From positions 62,001 through 126,000 of the forward strand of contig CAWGKV010000041.1 in NCBI GenBank assembly GCA_963823165.1: a stretch of 64,000 nucleotides of DNA, given 5' to 3'. Position numbers and translations under genes: made by a program. This document shows, piece by piece, positions 1 to 8,102 of this stretch. Numbering within the stretch: position 1 is the first letter of the stretch; each line of letters opens with the position of its first letter. The notes beneath the pieces are model-generated. The model did no database searches, had not been told where the DNA came from, and saw nothing but the letters and a program-made list of their open reading frames with translations. This DNA is from Roseiarcus sp963823165. GTDB lineage: Bacteria > Pseudomonadota > Alphaproteobacteria > Rhizobiales > Beijerinckiaceae.

Positions 1-299
1 AGCCCTTCGGACCACTTGGCCCAATTGGCGTCAGGCGGCCCGCCGTGGCAATTGACGCAGCCTATCGTGGCGTAGGCCTGCGCGCCGGCCTTCACCATCG
101 CGGGATCCTCGAAAGAGGCCGGTGGCGTCTCGGTTGCCTGCCGAGCGACCGAGGCCGCACGAACGTTGGTCAAGGCCCAATTGACGAACGCCGGATTGTC
201 CTCGTTTTCGGCGACGCTGTAAAAGCCGCCGAAGAAAGAGATCCCCGCGCCGATGGCGAAGAGGATCGCAAGCGCGCCGATGACGGCCAGGATTTGCAT
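1..299 (-). CDS. c-type cytochrome, membrane-anchored (3' part outside window)
   Basis: This minus-strand frame starts at the ATG at 299 and stays open to the window edge, so the C-terminus is missing. Residues 3-25 form one hydrophobic segment, either a signal anchor or a signal peptide. A haem-attachment motif CVNCH follows at about residues 81-85, preceded by a charged linker with an AQAYATIGC context typical of small class I cytochromes. A GGAG-like ribosome site lies just upstream of the ATG. The protein would be a periplasm-facing electron carrier with covalently bound haem c. The distal Met ligand cannot be seen because the gene is cut. It follows the threonine-dehydratase-like gene on the same strand by about 80 bp. 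The partner oxidoreductase is not in the window. Confidence 0.75.
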   Translation of the reverse strand, partial: MQILAVIGALAILFAIGAGISFFGGFYSVAENEDNPAFVNWALTNVRAASVARQATETPPASFEDPAMVKAGAQAYATIGCVNCHGGPPDANWAKWSEG

Positions 300-382
300 G
301 TGGCCCGCTCCTTTTTCTGCCGATAGCCGAGGACAAGCGAAACTGCGACGCCGATCAGGACGACCCATTCTGCCGGGCCGAG

Positions 383-1414
383 TTATGCGCCATTATTCTC
401 GTCCTGTCCGATTACCCATCGCTCGAAGTCGGTCGGAATGACGTTGCTCCCGCAGATGATCGTCACGACCCGTTTGCCCCGATAGCGGGCTCGGTCCTCC
501 AATATCGCCGCGACGCCGAGGGCGGCCGAAGGCTCCACGATAAGTCCCGCATAGCGATAGAGCATTCGCATTCCAGCAATAATGCTGTGTTCCTTAACCA
601 GCGGAACGTGGTCGGCCACCGCCAGTAGGTCGTCAAGGACCGCAGGGATCGGGCAGCGGCCAGCGACTCCATCCGCGATCGTGTCGATGCGGTCGGTCTC
701 GACGACAGATTTGGCCCTCCACGACAACGCCATCGCCGGCGCGCCCTTTGGTTGCACGCAGACGATCTCGACCATCGGGGCCAGGCATTTGAAGACATAA
801 CCCACGCCCGTCGCCATGGCGCCGCCCCCGAGAGCAACGAGCACGGCGTCTACGGGACCCGCGTCGTTGATGAGTTCGAGCCCAATCGTCCCGGCGCCTT
901 CACAGGTATCGAGGTTTTCGCTGTCCTCGACCAGAAACGCGCCTTCGGTGCACGCCATCCGCCGCGCCAGATGGCGTGCATCATCAAAGTCGCCGTCGAC
1001 AATCCGCACGGTCGCGCCCAATGCGCGGATACGTTCCAGCTTATGCTGGTTGGCGCTGGCGCCAGCCACGACGGTTACGAAAATCCCCCGGCTTTGTCCG
1101 CTGTAGGCCAGCGCCAGCCCAAGGTTGCCGGCGCTCGCACAAACGGCCGACCTGGAACCGAGGTTGTCGACCAGCCGCGACATGACGGTTTCAGTGCCGC
1201 GAGCCTTAAAACAGCGGACGGGATTGGCCGTCTCGAGTTTCACAATGAGCTCGCAGTCCAGCGCCTCGCCGAGCGCTGGGCACGCGTATTGAGGCGTGTT
1301 TCGGAAGACCGGCGCAATTCGGAAGATTGCGGATCTGATCCTGTTGAGATCCAATCGGGTCTGTGGTTCGGCTCGCTGACCGGTTGCGGGCATCGTTTGT
1401 TTGGGCGGCAGCAT
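383..1414 (-). CDS. threonine dehydratase-like PLP enzyme
   Basis: This is a fold-type II pyridoxal-phosphate enzyme of about 343 residues, close to the catabolic threonine/serine ammonia-lyase family. The PLP lysine lies in CFKARGTE near residue 70. The substrate loop SAGNLGLALAYSG is at about 115, and the phosphate-binding glycine loop VALGGGAMATG is at about 195. The length fits the short catabolic form with no C-terminal ACT regulatory domain. I chose the ATG at 1414 because GGAAGG sits five bases upstream; an in-frame GTG lies at 1420. The likely reaction is deamination of L-threonine or L-serine to a 2-oxo acid. Diaminopropionate lyase, threonine synthase or an amino-acid racemase of the same fold cannot be excluded. 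The next gene on the strand is the cytochrome. Confidence 0.75.
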   Translation of the reverse strand: MLPPKQTMPATGQRAEPQTRLDLNRIRSAIFRIAPVFRNTPQYACPALGEALDCELIVKLETANPVRCFKARGTETVMSRLVDNLGSRSAVCASAGNLGLALAYSGQSRGIFVTVVAGASANQHKLERIRALGATVRIVDGDFDDARHLARRMACTEGAFLVEDSENLDTCEGAGTIGLELINDAGPVDAVLVALGGGAMATGVGYVFKCLAPMVEIVCVQPKGAPAMALSWRAKSVVETDRIDTIADGVAGRCPIPAVLDDLLAVADHVPLVKEHSIIAGMRMLYRYAGLIVEPSAALGVAAILEDRARYRGKRVVTIICGSNVIPTDFERWVIGQDENNGA

Positions 1415-1660
1415 GATCACCTTCCGCCTTCGAACCCGGTCGGACTGACGAAGGCTATAGCGTACAGCGTAGTGAAGGAGGCGATCAACGGCCGGTTATT
1501 CGGCGTGTCGCATGTCGCGCTCGGGAAGCCGTTCGAGCCGCGTTGCGCGTCCGTCAGCGCGTGGATTTTCGTGACCGTGCGGATTTCAGCGAAAGGACCT
1601 TCGGGCTACGCCGTGCCGCTGCTGATCCCGCCTCTCGTCGATTTGCTCGCTGGCGGGGCT

Positions 1661-2050
1661 TCAAGCGGCGAACAGCGCGACGCCTTCGGCGATCGCGACC
1701 TTTTCGAGGGTCGCGAGCGGCAGTCTCTCGCGTACGGCGAGTTCGGGATGCGCGGCGTCGTAGACGGTGAGGTTTCGCTCGCGCGCGAGAGCCGGCGAGT
1801 CGATGTCTTGACTCGGAGATTCCAGTCGGATGCGCATCCTCGACAATTCCCGAACGAACTCTGCCGACTGTGCCGCGGTCACGCGCCGGCGCCTCTCGTT
1901 GACGAGGAGGTCATTACGAATCTCAAAGAAGAACAAACTTGGAGCGCGGGCCCCGAGACGCGTCAGGGAATCGACGACGACGCGAGCATCTGCCTCGTCT
2001 TCCATGAACCAAGTAGCTAGAACCTAGGCGTCGATGACAAATCCACTCAA
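1661..2050 (-). pseudogene. VapC-like PIN-domain toxin with in-frame amber codon
   Basis: The frame reads as a complete PIN-domain RNase toxin of about 129 codons. It begins with a TTG that overlaps the antitoxin stop. The conserved first strand F-V-I-D-A is at codons 4-8, followed at once by a TAG (2024-2026 on the plus strand as CTA) where PIN proteins usually have Ser. Reading continues as VLATWFMEDEADA. Later PIN acidic positions are present (FFEIRNDLL, and SPALARERNLTVYDA near the C-terminus). A TCG to TAG change would explain it. As written the toxin would stop after eight residues, unless the ATG at about 2005 gives an N-truncated protein lacking the first catalytic Asp. Known VapC toxins cleave tRNA or rRNA. 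Confidence 0.75.
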
Positions 2051-2301
2051 TACTTGATGCCCTCACGAATTGTGGCCAATATCTTCGCGCGGGGCGCCTT
2101 GCCGACCTTCTCTCGCAACGCGCGCAATCGCTCCAGCGCCTCGGCGGCTTCCTTCCTGGGCGCTTCGGTCTCGGGCACGAGGAGCGCGACCGGCTTCCCG
2201 CGCCGCGTGATGCGGATGGTCAGACCGCGCTCCACTTGGTCCAGCAATTCGGCAAAACGCGCCTGGGCGTCGGAGGCCTGATATTCGAGAACGTCAGCCA
2301 T
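2047..2301 (-). CDS. Phd/YefM-family antitoxin
   Basis: An 84-residue protein with the Phd/YefM N-terminal DNA-binding fold. The start MADVLEYQASDAQARFAELL is followed by RGLTIRITRRGKPVALLVP, the standard prevent-host-death signature, and a charged helical C-terminus that would wrap the toxin. It is the first gene of the pair; its stop overlaps the toxin start by translational coupling. Such antitoxins bind and neutralise the PIN toxin and repress their own operon. Because the toxin frame is interrupted, this may now be an orphan antitoxin. Confidence 0.85.
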   Translation of the reverse strand: MADVLEYQASDAQARFAELLDQVERGLTIRITRRGKPVALLVPETEAPRKEAAEALERLRALREKVGKAPRAKILATIREGIKY

Positions 2302-2418
2302 TTAGTCTAAGTTGGCCGGTCAAATGGACCGGTTGAATGAATACCCCGTTCTTCGTCAACGCGCCAGATCGTCTCACGCTGAAACCTCTTCTTAACACGC
2401 AATCCCCAGTTTGCCCCC

Positions 2419-3381
2419 ATGCAGCAGCCCGCCTCCCCGCCCGAGCCCGCCCTCCCCGCTGCGCCCGACCTGGCTGCCGCCGTCGCGGCCTGGCTTCGCC
2501 GGCTTGCTTCGGAGCGCCGCATGTCGCCCCACACGATCGAGGCTTATGCGCGGGACACGCGACAGTTCCTCGCCTTCCTCGCCGAGCGCTACGGCGCGGC
2601 GCCTTCGATCTCCGACTTAACCGACTGCCCGCCTTCGGACCTGCGCGGCTTCCTCGCCCGGCGTCGGGCGGAGGGCGTCGAGGGGCGGTCGCTGCAGCGC
2701 GCGCTCTCGTCGCTTCGCTCGCTGGCGCGTCACATCGCCCGCGAAGGCGGGGGGACGGCGTCCGCGCTCGGGGCCGTGCGCGCGCCAAAGGCCCCCCGCC
2801 GCCTGCCCCGCCCGCTCACGCCCGCCGATGCGAAAGCCGTCGCGACGACAGCGCCTCGCGAAGGCGAAGCCCGCGAACATTGGGTGCTGGCGCGCGACGC
2901 GGCGGTGCTGGCGCTCTGCTACGGCGCGGGCCTGCGGATTTCGGAGGCTCTTTCGATCCGCCGGGCCGACGCGCCGGTCGGCGCGCTCGAGACGGTCACC
3001 GTCGTCGGCAAGGGACGGAAGACGCGGGTCGCGCCGGTGATCGTCCCGGTGCGCAAGGCGGTCGAGGACTATCTCGCGCTCTGCCCCTATGCGCTCAAAG
3101 CCGACGGCCCGCTGTTCGTCGGCGCGAAGGGCGGAAAACTCTCGCCGCGCATCGTGCAACTGGCGATGGAGCTTATGCGGGGCGCGCTCGGCCTGCCGGA
3201 CAGCGCCACGCCGCACGCCCTCCGCCACTCGTTCGCCACCCATCTTCTGGCGCGCGGCGGAGATTTGCGCACCATCCAGGACCTGCTCGGCCACGCCTCC
3301 CTGTCCTCCACCCAGATCTATACGGACGTCGACGGCGGGCGACTTTTGGCAGCTTACCGCTCCGCCCATCCGCGCGCCTGA
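2419..3381 (+). CDS. xerC: tyrosine recombinase XerC
   Basis: A 320-residue tyrosine recombinase of the usual XerC size. The N-terminal SAM-like DNA-binding domain (about 18-108) contains SPHTIEAYARDTRQFLAFL. The catalytic domain has all expected residues: Arg173 in GLRISEAL, Lys198 in VGKGRKTR, His266/Arg269 in HALRHSFATHLL, His292 in LLGHASLSST, and the nucleophile Tyr301 in TQIYT. It resolves chromosome dimers at dif together with XerD and FtsK. The gene stands alone on the plus strand between the divergently oriented antitoxin and the nitrile hydratase operon. XerC is preferred over a phage integrase because of length, the compact C-terminus and the HALRHSFATH block. XerD remains the alternative. 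Confidence 0.88.
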   Translation: MQQPASPPEPALPAAPDLAAAVAAWLRRLASERRMSPHTIEAYARDTRQFLAFLAERYGAAPSISDLTDCPPSDLRGFLARRRAEGVEGRSLQRALSSLRSLARHIAREGGGTASALGAVRAPKAPRRLPRPLTPADAKAVATTAPREGEAREHWVLARDAAVLALCYGAGLRISEALSIRRADAPVGALETVTVVGKGRKTRVAPVIVPVRKAVEDYLALCPYALKADGPLFVGAKGGKLSPRIVQLAMELMRGALGLPDSATPHALRHSFATHLLARGGDLRTIQDLLGHASLSSTQIYTDVDGGRLLAAYRSAHPRA

Positions 3382-3557
3382 GGCCGGGCGGTTGTTGCGC
3401 CGTGCTGGTCGTGCCCTACACGTCGGACAAGCGCAACTCACCGCTCGTCGAATTTCCGGGCGGTTGTATCGCGGCGATCCACGAGACGACGGTGATGTAG
3501 GTTGAGGTTCCGATACGACTATTTATAACGGTCGAAAACAGCTTTGGCCTCTTACAC

Positions 3558-3671
3558 GAAAGTTCCAGTCGTGCTCTCGTGCCCTTCGTGGGACCTTTGC
3601 GTACTTCGTGTTTATTCTTTTCACCACGAAGAACAGGAAGATTACACAAAGGTCACAAGGCTGGAACTTTC
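3558..3671. repeat. long interrupted inverted repeat upstream of nitrile hydratase
   Basis: Three nested pairs of inverted arms are visible: GAAAGTTCCAG (3558-3568) with CTGGAACTTTC (3661-3671), ACCTTTG (3593-3599) with CAAAGGT (3647-3653), and TTCGTG (3605-3610) with CACGAA (3625-3630). Together they could fold into one long stem about 40 bases before the nitrile hydratase start. CACGAAG/CACAAAGG-rich units of this kind are scattered intergenic repeats in several bacteria, so it may be a dispersed element rather than an operator. The rest of the 3382-3707 gap shows no coding sequence. Confidence 0.6.
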
Positions 3672-3707
3672 ATCCGCAGCCGGTGGCCAACTCAGAAGGG
3701 AGGACGC

Positions 3708-4334
3708 ATGCCGCAGCATGATCACCATGACGATCAGGGCTCGGAACTGTCGGAGATGACTCTCCGCGTGCGCGCCCTCGAGACAATTTTGACCGAGAAA
3801 GGCTATGTCGATCCTGCGGCGCTCGATCTGATCGTCGAGACTTACGAAACCAGGATTGGCCCGCGCAACGGGACGAAAATCGTCGCGAGGGCGTGGGTCG
3901 ACCCGGCGTTCAAGCATGCGCTGCTCACGGACGCGACGAAGGCCGTGGCCGCGTTCGGTCAAACGGGGCGCGTCGGCGACCATCTGGTGGCGGTCGAGAA
4001 CACGCCGAAGCTGCACAACATGGTGGTCTGCACGCTTTGCTCCTGCTACCCGTTGGACCTTCTGGGCACGCCGCCGGTCTGGTACAAATCGGCGCCGTAC
4101 CGGTCTCGCGCGGTCAGGGATCCGCGCGGAGTGCTCGCCGATTTCGGGGTGAGCCTGCCGCCCGACACGGAGATCCGGGTCTGGGATTCGACCGCCGAGA
4201 CGCGTTACCTTGTTCTGCCCATGCGTCCCGCCGGGACGGACGACTGGGACGAGGAGCGACTGGCAGCCTTGGTCACGCGCGATTCGATGATCGGCACAGG
4301 GCTGGCAAGGAAGCCGGAGGATCTGGACCCATGA
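3708..4334 (+). CDS. nthA: nitrile hydratase alpha subunit, cobalt type
   Basis: A 208-residue alpha subunit of nitrile hydratase, which hydrates nitriles to amides in the cytoplasm as part of an alpha-beta heterotetramer. The metal-binding claw is VCTLCSC at residues 107-113, with the three cysteine ligands at 108, 111 and 113. Thr at 109 marks the low-spin Co(III) type; iron enzymes have Ser there. The downstream YRSRAVRDPRGVLADFG block is also characteristic. The start at 3708 has a strong GAAGGGAGGA ribosome site; longer in-frame starts upstream lack support and run into the inverted repeat. The stop overlaps the beta-subunit start (ATGA), so the two are translationally coupled. Two of the cysteines need oxidation to sulfenic/sulfinic forms, helped by the activator encoded two genes on. 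Confidence 0.93.
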   Translation: MPQHDHHDDQGSELSEMTLRVRALETILTEKGYVDPAALDLIVETYETRIGPRNGTKIVARAWVDPAFKHALLTDATKAVAAFGQTGRVGDHLVAVENTPKLHNMVVCTLCSCYPLDLLGTPPVWYKSAPYRSRAVRDPRGVLADFGVSLPPDTEIRVWDSTAETRYLVLPMRPAGTDDWDEERLAALVTRDSMIGTGLARKPEDLDP

Positions 4335-4990
4335 ACGGGATCCATGACATGGGCGGCATGGACGGCTTCGGCAAAGTCGAGCCGGAGGCGGATGAGCCCG
4401 TTTTCCATGCGCCTTGGGAGGGGCGCGTGATGGCGATGATGCGCGCGATGGGCGCGGCGGGCGCCTGGAATCTCGACATGTTCCGCGATACGCGAGAGCG
4501 CCAGCCGCCGGCGGTCTATCTCGCCTCTTCGTATTACAAGAGTTGGGCGCTCAGTATCGAGACGCTCGCACTCAGTCGCGGCTATGTCGCGCCCGAGGAG
4601 TTGGCGGCCGGCCACGCTCTCCATCGCGCAAGGCCGCTTCCGCGCGGCGCGCTGGGCGAAAAAGACGTGGCCGCTGCCGTCCGGCGAGGTTCGTACGAGC
4701 GGCGCGCGACGTCGCCGGCGCTGTTCAAGGCTGGCGACCGCGTCAGAACAAGGAACATGCATCCAGCAACGCACACCCGCCTTCCCAGATACGCCCGCGG
4801 CCGGTCGGGAGTGATCGAGCGGGTGCTCGGATGTCAGGTTTTTCCCGACAGTTCCGCGGTCGGACATGGAGAAGACCCTCGCTGGCTCTATGTCGTGGTC
4901 TTCGAGGGACGCGAACTGTGGGGCTCCGACGCTGACGCCGCGCTCAAGGTCTCGATCGACGCTTTCGAGCCTTATCTGGAGCGGGCGTGA
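4331..4990 (+). CDS. nthB: nitrile hydratase beta subunit
   Basis: A 219-residue beta subunit. It begins MNGIHDMGGMDGFGKV, the family hallmark. The N-terminal helical part (about 30-100) includes SYYKSWALSIETLALSRGY. The C-terminal SH3-like barrel runs from about residue 125 (FKAGDRVRTRNMHP) to the end and contains LWGSDADA. The subunit supplies part of the active-site channel and two conserved Arg that hydrogen-bond the oxidised cysteines. The start overlaps the alpha stop and the stop overlaps the activator start, giving a tight three-gene operon. No truncation is seen. Confidence 0.93.
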   Translation: MNGIHDMGGMDGFGKVEPEADEPVFHAPWEGRVMAMMRAMGAAGAWNLDMFRDTRERQPPAVYLASSYYKSWALSIETLALSRGYVAPEELAAGHALHRARPLPRGALGEKDVAAAVRRGSYERRATSPALFKAGDRVRTRNMHPATHTRLPRYARGRSGVIERVLGCQVFPDSSAVGHGEDPRWLYVVVFEGRELWGSDADAALKVSIDAFEPYLERA

Positions 4991-5376
4991 CCGCGACCGA
5001 CCCTGAAGTCGAACCCCGCACGCTGGAGGCGGCGCCCAGGCTCGCCGGTGACGAGACCGGCCCCGTCTTTCGCGAAGCCTGGGAGGCTGAGGCTTTCGCG
5101 CTGACGCTGGCGCTGCACGAACGCGCCGTGTTCACCTGGCCCGAATGGACGGCCGCTCTCGCCAGGGAGATCCGGCGCGCCCAGTCCGCCGGCGATCCCG
5201 ACACCGGCGAGACGTACTACCATCATTGGCTCGCGGCGTTGGAGGAGATCGTCGTTGAAAAGGGCCTGACCACATCCGCAACGCTCGCCCGTCACCGCCA
5301 TGCATGGGACGCAGCGGCCAACCGCACGCCGCATGGAAAGCCGATCGAACTTTTGCCGCGCGACTTCCCGCCGTAG
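4987..5376 (+). CDS. nitrile hydratase activator / accessory protein
   Basis: A 129-residue protein starting with GTG at 4987, overlapping the beta stop. It resembles the N-terminal half of the beta subunit: FREAWEAEAFALTLALHERAVFTWPEWTAALAREI, then YYHHWLAALEEIVVEKGL. In cobalt nitrile hydratases this third gene product (NhlE/P14K type) forms a complex with the alpha subunit and delivers cobalt by subunit swapping. Co-localisation with nthAB and the beta-like N-domain support that role. It ends LLPRDFPP. No amidase or cobalt transporter gene follows; the next gene is on the opposite strand. Confidence 0.85.
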   Translation: MTATDPEVEPRTLEAAPRLAGDETGPVFREAWEAEAFALTLALHERAVFTWPEWTAALAREIRRAQSAGDPDTGETYYHHWLAALEEIVVEKGLTTSATLARHRHAWDAAANRTPHGKPIELLPRDFPP

Positions 5377-5548
5377 CCAGGTCGAAGGGCGGAGCCGCCG
5401 TCCCGAGCGCGATCAGGACGCCGTCATACGCAATATCGAGAGCATCGGCGAGGCCGCTCGCCTCGTTCAGAAAAACGCGCCGGATTTCGTGACGGCTCAC
5501 CCTCAATTACCGTGGGTCGAGATGGGCGGCATGCGCGCCTTCATCCGG

Positions 5549-6082
5549 TCAGCTCGCCCATCGCCCCGCCATGCTCGGAAACACGCCGTCCTGCCGTATC
5601 AGCGCGTGAAAGAGCGCGGCCCCGACATGGAGAAGGATGGTCGCGAAGAGCAGAAATGCGAGAATCGTGTGGGCGCTGCGCAAGAAGGCATAAAGCTCGT
5701 CATTGTGCGGCATAATCTTCGGCAGATGGATCGATCCATAGAGGACGATTGGATAGCCGCCAGCCGAAAGCATCGACCAACCGACCAGCGGCATGGCGAT
5801 CAGCAAGGCATAGAGAAGGTAGTGGGAAGCCTTGGCGCCTATGGCTTGCCAAAGCGGCAGGTCCGCCGGCAGCGCCGGCGCCCCGCGCCGCAGCCGCACG
5901 CCGAGACGGAATATGACAAGCAGCAGGATCGCGATGCCCAAGGGCCGATGGATTGCGATGAGCGTCAGAAATTTGGGCTCAAGCGTCGAGACCTGCCCGA
6001 TGCCGATAAACAGCATGGCGAGAACCATGGCCGCCATCAACCAATGCAACGTCCGTTGCAGCGGAGTGAAATATTCTATCAC
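5549..6082 (-). CDS. cytochrome b561
   Basis: A 177-residue, four-helix membrane protein of the bacterial cytochrome b561 (CybB) family. It opens with YFTPLQRTLHWLMAAMVLAM, where the His of LHW is a usual haem ligand. Further His occur in AIHRPLG, ASHYLLYA and LLHVGAALFHAL. It should bind two haem b groups and pass electrons across the inner membrane. The GTG start overlaps the stop of the upstream catalase-like gene (GTGA), so the two are co-translated. The SrpA-type catalase/b561 pairing recurs in proteobacteria and suggests a periplasmic peroxide-detoxifying module that takes electrons from the quinone pool. Confidence 0.88.
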   Translation of the reverse strand: MIEYFTPLQRTLHWLMAAMVLAMLFIGIGQVSTLEPKFLTLIAIHRPLGIAILLLVIFRLGVRLRRGAPALPADLPLWQAIGAKASHYLLYALLIAMPLVGWSMLSAGGYPIVLYGSIHLPKIMPHNDELYAFLRSAHTILAFLLFATILLHVGAALFHALIRQDGVFPSMAGRWAS

Positions 6083-7173
6083 TGCGCGGTCCCCGAAGCC
6101 TGCGAGGTCCTGGGATAGTCGGCAGCCTCCGCGGTGCGCAGATCGAACGACTTCGCGTAGGCGGAGGAGCGCGCTGCGAGGAGCGGATCGTCGGAGACCG
6201 CGATGCCGACCGGCAGGATGGTCGGATCATAATTATAGTCCCGGCATGGTCCGTCCGCCTCGTCTTGTGCTTTTCGAACGATAAGCGTCCCGATCTCGAC
6301 ATGCTCTCGTTCGGCGGGCCACACTTTTGTTGCATCGTTCGACGGATCGCCGGGCTGCGCCAAAGTCGCGACCAAGCGCCAATTGAGCGGCCCCTGAGCG
6401 AGCCGTTGCTTAAGATCTTGCGCGAGAAAATCCGGACCGAGCTTCGCCAGCGCCGCATGATCGACGACATGCTCCGGCGCCGTGTGTTCCATGGTCCAAC
6501 GCACAAGCTGACTCTGTCCATTGCCATTGACGAATCGGAACGCGTTCAGGCTGTTGTATGTCTGGTCAGCCCAGCTGTCTGTCCAGGGCGCCGTCTTCGC
6601 CCATTCGGCAAAGGGTCGAGATTCGGGATGTGTCGCGAAGAAGTGCTCGGATGCGGCGGGATTTGGTTTTCCAGTCGCCGGATCGACATCCTGCGTCAAT
6701 GTCAAGTCATAGAAGGCCTGCGGCGTGGCGACGACGAACATCGGAGTATCATTCATGCCGCTTCGCCATTCCTGTCCGTCCGGCGCAACAACACGTATGG
6801 CCATGCTGCGAACACGGCCCGTGGCGTCTGCTGCATCGGGATTGCCAACCGCGATGGCGAACCGGCCGATGACCGGATAACTTCCGGCTGCAAACATTGG
6901 CGCCGTCGAAAGCTGCGCTCCAGCGCCATTCGCCTCGAACGTGCCGGTGAAGCAGGCGCCTTTCGAATGATTGCGCCGATGACCGAGCGGGTTGCCGCCA
7001 CGATCGCTCAGCGCGGCGACCATACGCCCCGGAGTGAGACGGTCCGGGCTGAGCCAGCCCCCGGTGTAAGCGAAAAGGACCGCCGCTCCCAGGACGATCG
7101 CACCGATAGCAGCAAGCCTTCCGAAGAGTGCCTGACGGGTGAGCCCCGAGCGCAGCATGTCCGTTCGCGGCAT
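6079..7173 (-). CDS. SrpA-type catalase family peroxidase
   Basis: A 364-residue member of the short catalase-related peroxidases. An N-terminal anchor or signal (about 18-41, AIGAIVLGAAVLFAYTGGWL) places the enzyme in the periplasm. The catalase core starts at about residue 60 with NHSKGACFTGTFEANGAG, in which the distal His lies, and includes RSMAIRVVAPDGQEWRSGMN and TPQAFYDL. The proximal haem Tyr region is less clear near the C-terminus. The length is well below that of typical clade 1-3 catalases. It is the first gene of an overlapping pair with cytochrome b561, the likely electron partner. The probable role is haem-dependent peroxide reduction outside the inner membrane. Confidence 0.85.
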   Translation of the reverse strand: MPRTDMLRSGLTRQALFGRLAAIGAIVLGAAVLFAYTGGWLSPDRLTPGRMVAALSDRGGNPLGHRRNHSKGACFTGTFEANGAGAQLSTAPMFAAGSYPVIGRFAIAVGNPDAADATGRVRSMAIRVVAPDGQEWRSGMNDTPMFVVATPQAFYDLTLTQDVDPATGKPNPAASEHFFATHPESRPFAEWAKTAPWTDSWADQTYNSLNAFRFVNGNGQSQLVRWTMEHTAPEHVVDHAALAKLGPDFLAQDLKQRLAQGPLNWRLVATLAQPGDPSNDATKVWPAEREHVEIGTLIVRKAQDEADGPCRDYNYDPTILPVGIAVSDDPLLAARSSAYAKSFDLRTAEAADYPRTSQASGTAQ

Positions 7174-7301
7174 GTCTGTTGTCCATCGGAATCGACGTGC
7201 CCGAAGGCGCTTTCCATTAGACTCTCAAGCAGGGAATTTTGTGGCGGGGAACACTGCCCTCTTGGAAGATCGCTCCACGCCGGGAATGGCGCCATGGGAT
7301 C

Positions 7302-8102
7302 TCACTCGGAGGCTCGAACCTGCGCGATGACTTGCTCGAAGGGCTCAGCCGAGACGCGGAAGTCGCCGCGGAACGGGTTGTTGAGCGCAATGATCATGAT
7401 CAGCACCAGCGCTCCGGATATCGCCATTGCCGCCGACATCGCCAGATGCATGCCGAGGCTCGGAACACCGAGCAACGAGGCGAATGCAACCGTCAGAGCG
7501 CCGCCCATCAAGGTAACGATCCACACCACCGCCGGAACGGTGGTGTCGGCAGCCATCAATCTCTGCTCTCGCGCATCCGACAGCCGCATCAACGTTAGGG
7601 ACAGCATCGCTTGCCGGATGTCGTCGGCCGTGCCGGCCGGTTTGAGATCGGCCGCTATCGCGTTCAGTTTGTTCAACCAGGCCGAATTGCTCGCGACGCT
7701 CAGCCCCCTGGCTTGCGCCGGCCATTCGACTCCGACCACGGTTGCGACATAGCCGAGAATGCCGTCGCGCAGCAGCGACTTATCCGGGTCGGAGAACCCG
7801 AGCGAAACATAGTAGACATCGCGAACAAGGCCGGCCTCGGCAGAGCTCGTTGCCTTCGCTTCGTTGTAGTGTTGCCAGACGACCATGGCGACGAACGCCA
7901 GCAGCACCGCAAAAGTCACGCCGATGACCGAGAATATCGCCGCGGTGACGTCATTGTGTCGGCGCCGGAGTTCGAGAGGCAGCAAGGGGCGGACCGCCAA
8001 TCCGAGCACGATCGCGCTGAGCGCTGCGGCGCCCGCCAACAAGAGTCCGACACCCCAGAGCGGGTACTCGTAGACCGTGCTCGGCTGCATCATGAAATGC
8101 AC
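7302..8102 (-). CDS. bestrophin-like / DUF4239-type membrane protein
   Basis: A 266-residue protein with four predicted membrane segments: about 15-40 (LLLAGAAALSAIVLGLAV), 53-78 (AAIFSVIGVTFAVLLAFVAMVVW), 183-205 and 215-240 (AMSAAMAISGALVLIMIIAL). The central soluble part has helices with WQHYNEAKATSSAEAGLVRDVYY. The pattern is that of the DUF4239 family, sometimes called bestrophin-like, whose function is not established. It ends NNPFRGDFRVSAEPFEQVI, a common terminal motif of the family. It lies upstream of the catalase pair on the same strand with a gap of about 130 bp and may or may not be cotranscribed. Confidence 0.75.
   Translation of the reverse strand: MHFMMQPSTVYEYPLWGVGLLLAGAAALSAIVLGLAVRPLLPLELRRRHNDVTAAIFSVIGVTFAVLLAFVAMVVWQHYNEAKATSSAEAGLVRDVYYVSLGFSDPDKSLLRDGILGYVATVVGVEWPAQARGLSVASNSAWLNKLNAIAADLKPAGTADDIRQAMLSLTLMRLSDAREQRLMAADTTVPAVVWIVTLMGGALTVAFASLLGVPSLGMHLAMSAAMAISGALVLIMIIALNNPFRGDFRVSAEPFEQVIAQVRASE

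Noticed and set aside
303..381. Short minus-strand hydrophobic stretch PAEWVVLIGVAVSLVLGYRQ between the PLP enzyme and the cytochrome gene
   Set aside because: It looks like a tiny membrane protein, but no ATG, GTG or TTG start lies between the upstream stop and the helix.
752..2020. 422-codon plus-strand open frame
   Set aside because: It runs antisense across the PLP enzyme and the VapC frame, whose motifs are clear on the minus strand; its composition is that of a GC-rich shadow.
2337..3500. 387-codon frame over xerC
   Set aside because: It is Arg/Pro-rich and out of frame with a XerC that carries all catalytic residues.
7302..7330. tRNA-like GGCTCGAACCTGCGC string
   Set aside because: It lies at the 3' end of the DUF4239 coding sequence and no cloverleaf can be built around it.
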